From Beijerinckiaceae bacterium (lineage in GTDB: Bacteria; Pseudomonadota; Alphaproteobacteria; Rhizobiales; Beijerinckiaceae): 37,995 nt of DNA. The notes under the pieces were generated by a model. That model was not told the DNA's origin and did no database searches. It saw nothing but the letters and a program-made list of their open reading frames with translations. The stretch is taken from positions 1 through 37,995 of the forward strand of contig JARLIW010000157.1 of assembly GCA_031291515.1 (NCBI GenBank), read 5' to 3'. How positions within the stretch are numbered: position 1 is the stretch's first letter; the number at the start of each line of letters is the position of its first letter. Position numbers and translations under genes: made by a program. Below are positions 34,078 through 37,995 of this stretch, one piece after another.

Positions 34078-34338
34078 TTATTGTGCGTGCACGACCGCCA
34101 ATCTGTGGATTTCGCCCGAGAGCGCGGCGATTGTCGGAAATTCGAATACGAACACGGGTGAGAGTTCGAGTCCGTATTCCTTTTCTAGCGTTCCGATTAG
34201 CTTGCTGGCGGCGACAGACTCCAGGCCGTAAACGCCGAGGTTTGCGTCAAGATCGATTTCGCGCGCCGAGATGCCGAGTTCATCGGATATGAATCGCATG
34301 ATGCGACCCTGGATCGTGATTTCGGAAACGTCATGCAT
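34078..34338 (-). CDS. Acyl carrier protein
   Basis: Discrete ACP of 86 residues. The four-helix pattern is visible. The phosphopantetheine site is GVYGLESVAASK with Ser41, and EKEYGLELSPVFVFEFPTIAALSGEI is the third and fourth helix region. The ATG at 34338 overlaps the end of the AT-PfaD gene by 8 bases and has GGAG eight bases upstream. A longer frame to 34485 reads through the upstream gene and was rejected. It sits directly before the FAAL, so it is the likely acceptor of the activated fatty acid. Confidence 0.93.
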   Translation of the reverse strand: MHDVSEITIQGRIMRFISDELGISAREIDLDANLGVYGLESVAASKLIGTLEKEYGLELSPVFVFEFPTIAALSGEIHRLAVVHAQ

Positions 34339-36442
34339 ATCGCTTCTCCGTTTGGGTTTCGCTCGCGGGCGCGATCGGACATAGGAATTCGGCGAGGTGG
34401 GCTGCGCCGTATGCGAGATTTCGTGGGGCGGCCCCCGAAAGCATTGCCGGCGTGAACGCCATCGGAGACGCGTCGCAAGCGACAACCCCCGGAAAAAGTG
34501 CCATCCGAAGGCCGCGCCGAAGGCGGGCGCGGATCAAGGCGGGGTCTTCACGGCCGCCACGATCGATCGCGAGATCGCGCACTCGCGTCGCGAAGGGCTC
34601 GGGCATTTCGCGGGCGATCGCATATATGTCGCTCGCTGTCGCCTGCGGGGCCGCGTATAAGGCCTGGAGTTGATCCGCGGCGCGCGCCAACCTATGATCG
34701 CTTACGAAGCTTAGGGAACGAGACCCGAGTTCCGGAAGATGCCAATCGGGCGTGTCCTCATAGGCGCCGATGCCGTCCCGGATGAATGTCTGCGTTTCGC
34801 GATCGAGCGATGCCTCTTCCGCCATGAGGAAGATGGAGCCGGCAACGACGAAGTCCGCGGATGTCGCCAGCAACGCTTTGATCCATTCGGACCCATTTGG
34901 CCAGCCCGCCGCGCCGACGAAGAACGGTGCGCCGCTGGCGCTCGCTCGGTAGACATCGCGCCAGGAGAGGGCCGCCTGCAAGAGGCTAAGCGACCCGGCG
35001 CGCTTGGATCGCCATGTGTGAAGGTCGATGCATAGAGCATCTGCCCAGGGCTCATGTGTCGATGCCGGTAGGCACGAGTTCATTTCCAATGTCGACAAGG
35101 TTTGACAGCCGAGCATCAATCCGGACACCGCTTCGCGCGTCGCGGCATGGCCTATCACCCGATTGGAGCGGGTCGGCTTCCCATTTTTGTCGCGATAGCG
35201 CAGCAGCGCCGGAGACGGTTCGTAATATCCCTTTGCCTCGACGACACGGACATCGTGCTTGAGGAACAGATCCACGAGGGGCTCATCGGCGTCTGGGGCA
35301 TCCGAATTGGCATAGAGGCCGACGCCAAAGCGTCCCTTTGTCTCCTCATCGGCGGATAATTCCGCGAGCGCCTCGTCCACGGCGACGAGCTCCAGCCCCT
35401 CCGTGTCGAGAAACGCGAGCATGCGGGCTTTAGCGAGCGCCCGGACGAGACGTTGGCCGGCGATGCCGTTTCCGAGCGATCCCGCGATTGCGGGCCGTCC
35501 GCAACCGAACGTCTTGCAGAAATCGCGAGCGAGCGGGGCAAGCGGCCTAGCGGCCGAGACTTCACGATGCCGCTCGGCCGTGCTTGCCGGCGACGCCGCG
35601 CGAAACTGCTTGCGGATGTCGGAAATGATTGGGACGAGGACTGGCGGCGTCCCGGCTTCGACGAAATCGCTCACCCCCGCGTCGAGCATTGCTTCGACGC
35701 ACTGCAACCAAAGGACCGGCTTGACCATGTGCAGCGCGAGCCGGGCGCGAATCTGATCGGCGACATGGAGCCGCCCGGTGACGTTCGACATGACCGGAAT
35801 CTTCGGATCGCCGAATTCAATTTCGCTCAAGAAGTCGGCAAACTTCGCCGCCGCCTCGCTCATCTGGCTTGTGTGAAAAGCGCCGCTGACGCGTAGCGGG
35901 ACGACACGGACCGCTTTCGCCGAGCACATTTCGACGAACGCCTGCAGCCGATCCTTGCGTCCCCCAACCACGACCTGAGCGGGCGAGTTTATGTTGGCGA
36001 TCTCCACGCCGTCGACTTCGTGGTCAATCAGTAGGCGCGCGACGCCTTCGGCGTCCAGGCCGAGGATTGCAACGAGGCCGCCGCCATGGGTCTCGCCCAT
36101 GAGCGAGCCGCGCCGCTGAACGATTCTCAAGCCCGTTGCGAAATCGAAGACTTCCGCCGCCGCGAGGGCGGCGTACTCCCCCACGCTGTGGCCGGCGACG
36201 AATTCAGGTGGCCCAGATCGGGCTATCATCGCGCGGTACCGTAGAAAGGAAACAACATAGACCGCTGGCTGCGTGAACACCGTCTTGTCGAGCTTTGCGC
36301 CCGGATTATTCAGACAAAGATCTCGGATGTCGAAGCCGAGAACGGCATTTGCCGTCGCGACGAGCTCGGGGAATCGTTCGAAGACGTCCGAACCCATGCC
36401 GGTGTGTTGGCTGCCTTGGCCGGGGAATACAATTGCCCTCAT
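34331..36442 (-). CDS. AT-PfaD didomain protein with a degenerate reductase half
   Basis: Trans-acting acyltransferase fused to a PfaD-type (FMN, FabK/2-nitropropane-dioxygenase-like) domain, as in PksE of trans-AT polyketide systems; 703 residues. The AT half (1-290) is intact: FPGQGSQ, GHSVGEYAAL with Ser86, QRRGSLM with the malonyl-binding arginine, and GAFHT with His190. The second half (about 315-660) begins like PfaD (GNGIAGQRLVRALAKARMLA, FGVGLYAN, VRVVEAKGYYE) but lacks key signatures. The usual ADSGGHTD-type motif reads CIDLHTWRSKR (471-481). The FMN-phosphate GAAGGIG reads GAAGWPNG (510-517). It probably loads malonyl units in trans, while enoyl reduction is doubtful. It is coupled by ATGA to the PKS gene upstream. 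Confidence 0.9.
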   Translation of the reverse strand: MRAIVFPGQGSQHTGMGSDVFERFPELVATANAVLGFDIRDLCLNNPGAKLDKTVFTQPAVYVVSFLRYRAMIARSGPPEFVAGHSVGEYAALAAAEVFDFATGLRIVQRRGSLMGETHGGGLVAILGLDAEGVARLLIDHEVDGVEIANINSPAQVVVGGRKDRLQAFVEMCSAKAVRVVPLRVSGAFHTSQMSEAAAKFADFLSEIEFGDPKIPVMSNVTGRLHVADQIRARLALHMVKPVLWLQCVEAMLDAGVSDFVEAGTPPVLVPIISDIRKQFRAASPASTAERHREVSAARPLAPLARDFCKTFGCGRPAIAGSLGNGIAGQRLVRALAKARMLAFLDTEGLELVAVDEALAELSADEETKGRFGVGLYANSDAPDADEPLVDLFLKHDVRVVEAKGYYEPSPALLRYRDKNGKPTRSNRVIGHAATREAVSGLMLGCQTLSTLEMNSCLPASTHEPWADALCIDLHTWRSKRAGSLSLLQAALSWRDVYRASASGAPFFVGAAGWPNGSEWIKALLATSADFVVAGSIFLMAEEASLDRETQTFIRDGIGAYEDTPDWHLPELGSRSLSFVSDHRLARAADQLQALYAAPQATASDIYAIAREMPEPFATRVRDLAIDRGGREDPALIRARLRRGLRMALFPGVVACDASPMAFTPAMLSGAAPRNLAYGAAHLAEFLCPIAPASETQTEKRYA

Positions 36443-37995
36443 GATGCCAACGCCGCGCGCGACGCGGGTGTCGCGGCCGGCGCCAGCCGACCCTGGTTGG
36501 TCTGCCCCTCGCGTAGCCGCAATCCGCGCAGTTCAAGCACGCACCGGCCATCGACGCCACGGACCCTGACATGCAGGGACCCATCGTTATCACTATGCTC
36601 GATCGCGATGTCCGCTATCGCGGTTGCGCTGGGATCGAACGTGAGCATGCTCACGCGATAGAGATGTAAGTCGCTTGCATGAGGTGATTGGCCGAATATC
36701 GACGCGCGAAGAAAAGCACCACCGGTCAGTATCGATGAAAGAAGAGCGTGCCAAAACGCGGTATCGTTGCCCGGGAGGCGCGATAAGGTAACCTTCATCG
36801 CCAACTCTTTTGACGTGGCTTCGGCGGCCTCGATGCAACGAAAGTCTGGCGCGACCCGCGCACCCACCCGCTCGGCGGCGTTATAGAGTTCGAGAGGCGG
36901 CAACATCCGCATTTCGGGGCGTTCCTTCCGACCTTTGTACGGTGTGTCCGCGATCGCGGCCCCAAGATGTGCCTGAACGAGAACGTGTCCGGAAGAATCC
37001 TCCGCGTCGAGGCATTGCACGACATCGGTTTGACCGCGTCGTCCCACGCGGCAGATCAGGCCCGCTCCGTTCGACGCGAATGGCTGTGCGAACTCGACGC
37101 GGGACAGGTGGATGGGACGATCGCCGCGCGTCGCGGAGAGATGATCGAGGAGACGCCCAAGCGCGATGGGAGCCGTCGATAAGCCGACCGAAGGCGCCTT
37201 CGAAATTGAAGCGGGGCTTTCAGTTAAAGAGGCAGCCGTGAATTCCGCCGAAGCAATCACGGGATCCGTTTCCGTGGAAGCGCATGCTGTTGGGCGCGAT
37301 CGGTCGCGCGCGGTGTACCAGATCCGCTTGAGTTCAAACGGATAGGCCGGAAGGGGAACTCTCGGGGGATTCCTCTCGCGGTGGCAGTCCCTCCAGCACA
37401 ATTTCGCGTCACGATTCGAGACCCAATAGTGGGCCCAGTTTTCTAGACTTTGCGCCGTCACCGCCGCTTCGTCCGCGGCCAACTCTGGCTTGGTGGCGCT
37501 TTGTAGCGAGAGGACCGATCCACGGACCAAGCCCGGCGGCGCTGCAAAGGGATCCTTCAGGAACGAGTGCAACTTCGCCATGAGCGCCGTCTTGCATCCC
37601 GTCACGACCGCCAATCGCTCATGCATTGCATTTCTCCCATGCATAAGCGAATAGCTGATCGCCGCCAAATCAGCGTGGCGCATGGTTTCCGGTGCCAAAG
37701 CGACCCGCGGGAGATCCGCTTCGCCACCGGTCGGATAGGGTGGCGCATCGATATGACGCCCAATTGTCGCATCGATGCGTGTAGCGAGATCGGCCACCGT
37801 CACGCAGTCGCGAACGTCGGAAATCCCGATCCGAACGCCTTCGGTGGCGTTCATGTTTTTTAGCGCGAGAATTAACCGCCCCTCCGAGAGGTCGAGGCTA
37901 TCGAGCCGTATAGCGCCGCACTCCGCGGAAAGCGCCGCGAGGCCGAGCGCGTCGCTGACCCGTTGGACATCGATCTTCCCGTGCGGATCCTGTCG
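36439..37995 (-). CDS. 3' part of a trans-AT-type PKS gene: ACP, KS linker, degenerate DH
   Basis: The reading frame is open to the right edge, so the N-terminal part is missing; 518 residues are in the window. Near the edge IRLDSLDLSEGRLILALKN with Ser at visible residue 33, followed by EGVRIGISDVRDCVTVADLA, is an ACP domain. Next comes DLAAISYSLMHGRNAMHERL and, about 95 residues on, RVPLPAYPFELKRIW. This pattern normally follows a ketosynthase in trans-AT enzymes, but no KS core precedes it. The last 270 residues resemble a DH double hotdog (VEFAQPFASNGAGLICRV, PPLELYNAAERVGARVAPDF). It has no HxxxGxxxxP motif, and Ser replaces the usual Asp in FWHALLSSIL. The ATG at 37854 is internal. The stop overlaps the AT-PfaD start. 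Confidence 0.75.
   Translation of the reverse strand, partial: RQDPHGKIDVQRVSDALGLAALSAECGAIRLDSLDLSEGRLILALKNMNATEGVRIGISDVRDCVTVADLATRIDATIGRHIDAPPYPTGGEADLPRVALAPETMRHADLAAISYSLMHGRNAMHERLAVVTGCKTALMAKLHSFLKDPFAAPPGLVRGSVLSLQSATKPELAADEAAVTAQSLENWAHYWVSNRDAKLCWRDCHRERNPPRVPLPAYPFELKRIWYTARDRSRPTACASTETDPVIASAEFTAASLTESPASISKAPSVGLSTAPIALGRLLDHLSATRGDRPIHLSRVEFAQPFASNGAGLICRVGRRGQTDVVQCLDAEDSSGHVLVQAHLGAAIADTPYKGRKERPEMRMLPPLELYNAAERVGARVAPDFRCIEAAEATSKELAMKVTLSRLPGNDTAFWHALLSSILTGGAFLRASIFGQSPHASDLHLYRVSMLTFDPSATAIADIAIEHSDNDGSLHVRVRGVDGRCVLELRGLRLREGQTNQGRLAPAATPASRAALAS

Noticed and set aside
34339-34485. Extended N terminus for the discrete ACP
   Set aside because: It overlaps the end of the AT-PfaD gene and is Arg-rich; the ATG at 34338 has a ribosome site and gives a normal ACP length.

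Overview
The window looks like the chromosome of a GC-rich alphaproteobacterium, probably order Hyphomicrobiales. This is inferred from the aerobic (cob-type) cobalamin genes, a LOV-domain histidine kinase of the HWE/HisKA_2 type, GluQRS, a DUF6134 protein and the codon style. The genus cannot be fixed from the sequence alone.

Positions 1-5150 hold cytidylate kinase (cmk), cobD/cbiB, cobQ, a blue-light LOV histidine kinase and cobO. Positions 5285-7472 hold a compact, AT-richer, translationally coupled three-gene module on the minus strand: a winged-helix plus PD-(D/E)XK nuclease-like protein, a ParA-family ATPase, and a small protein with a basic tail. A large imperfect palindrome lies just after its last stop codon. 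No known system was recognised here, so this is the best candidate for something undescribed. Positions 7591-14011 hold housekeeping or unlinked genes: an esterase, a CelD/BcsL-like acetyltransferase, a JmjC/cupin-like oxygenase, gluQ, a DUF6134 secreted protein, an orphan cheW and a GNAT acetyltransferase.

Positions 14027-23849 hold the main cobalamin cluster. A cobalamin riboswitch precedes cobW-cobN-cobG-cobJ on the minus strand, and cobL-cobE-cobM follow on the same strand. cobK sits between cobJ and cobL on the opposite strand and overlaps both. With cobO, cobQ and cobD at the left end, the window covers corrin-ring contraction and methylation, cobalt insertion, adenosylation, late amidation and aminopropanol attachment. 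cobA, cobI, cobH, cobF, cobB, cobS and cobT are not in the window. cobH and cobI are missing from the place between cobG and cobJ where related clusters often carry them.

A tRNA-Asp(GTC) with a clear promoter (24083-24215) separates this core region from an accessory right end. That part starts with a secreted ClpP-fold protein, a protein joining a LecA-like lectin domain to DUF3047, and an AraC-family regulator with tandem direct repeats upstream. From 28287 to the right edge runs the 3' part of one minus-strand operon that looks like a trans-AT polyketide / fatty-acyl-AMP-ligase pathway. In transcription order it encodes a PKS remnant (ACP, KS-type linker, degenerate DH), an AT-PfaD didomain protein, an ACP, a FAAL, a type II thioesterase, an Sfp-type phosphopantetheinyl transferase, an acyl-CoA-dehydrogenase-like enzyme and an SDR. 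Most junctions are 4-base start/stop overlaps. Both the enoyl-reductase half of the AT-PfaD protein and the DH region appear to have lost family signature motifs. The operon begins outside the window, so its full product cannot be deduced.
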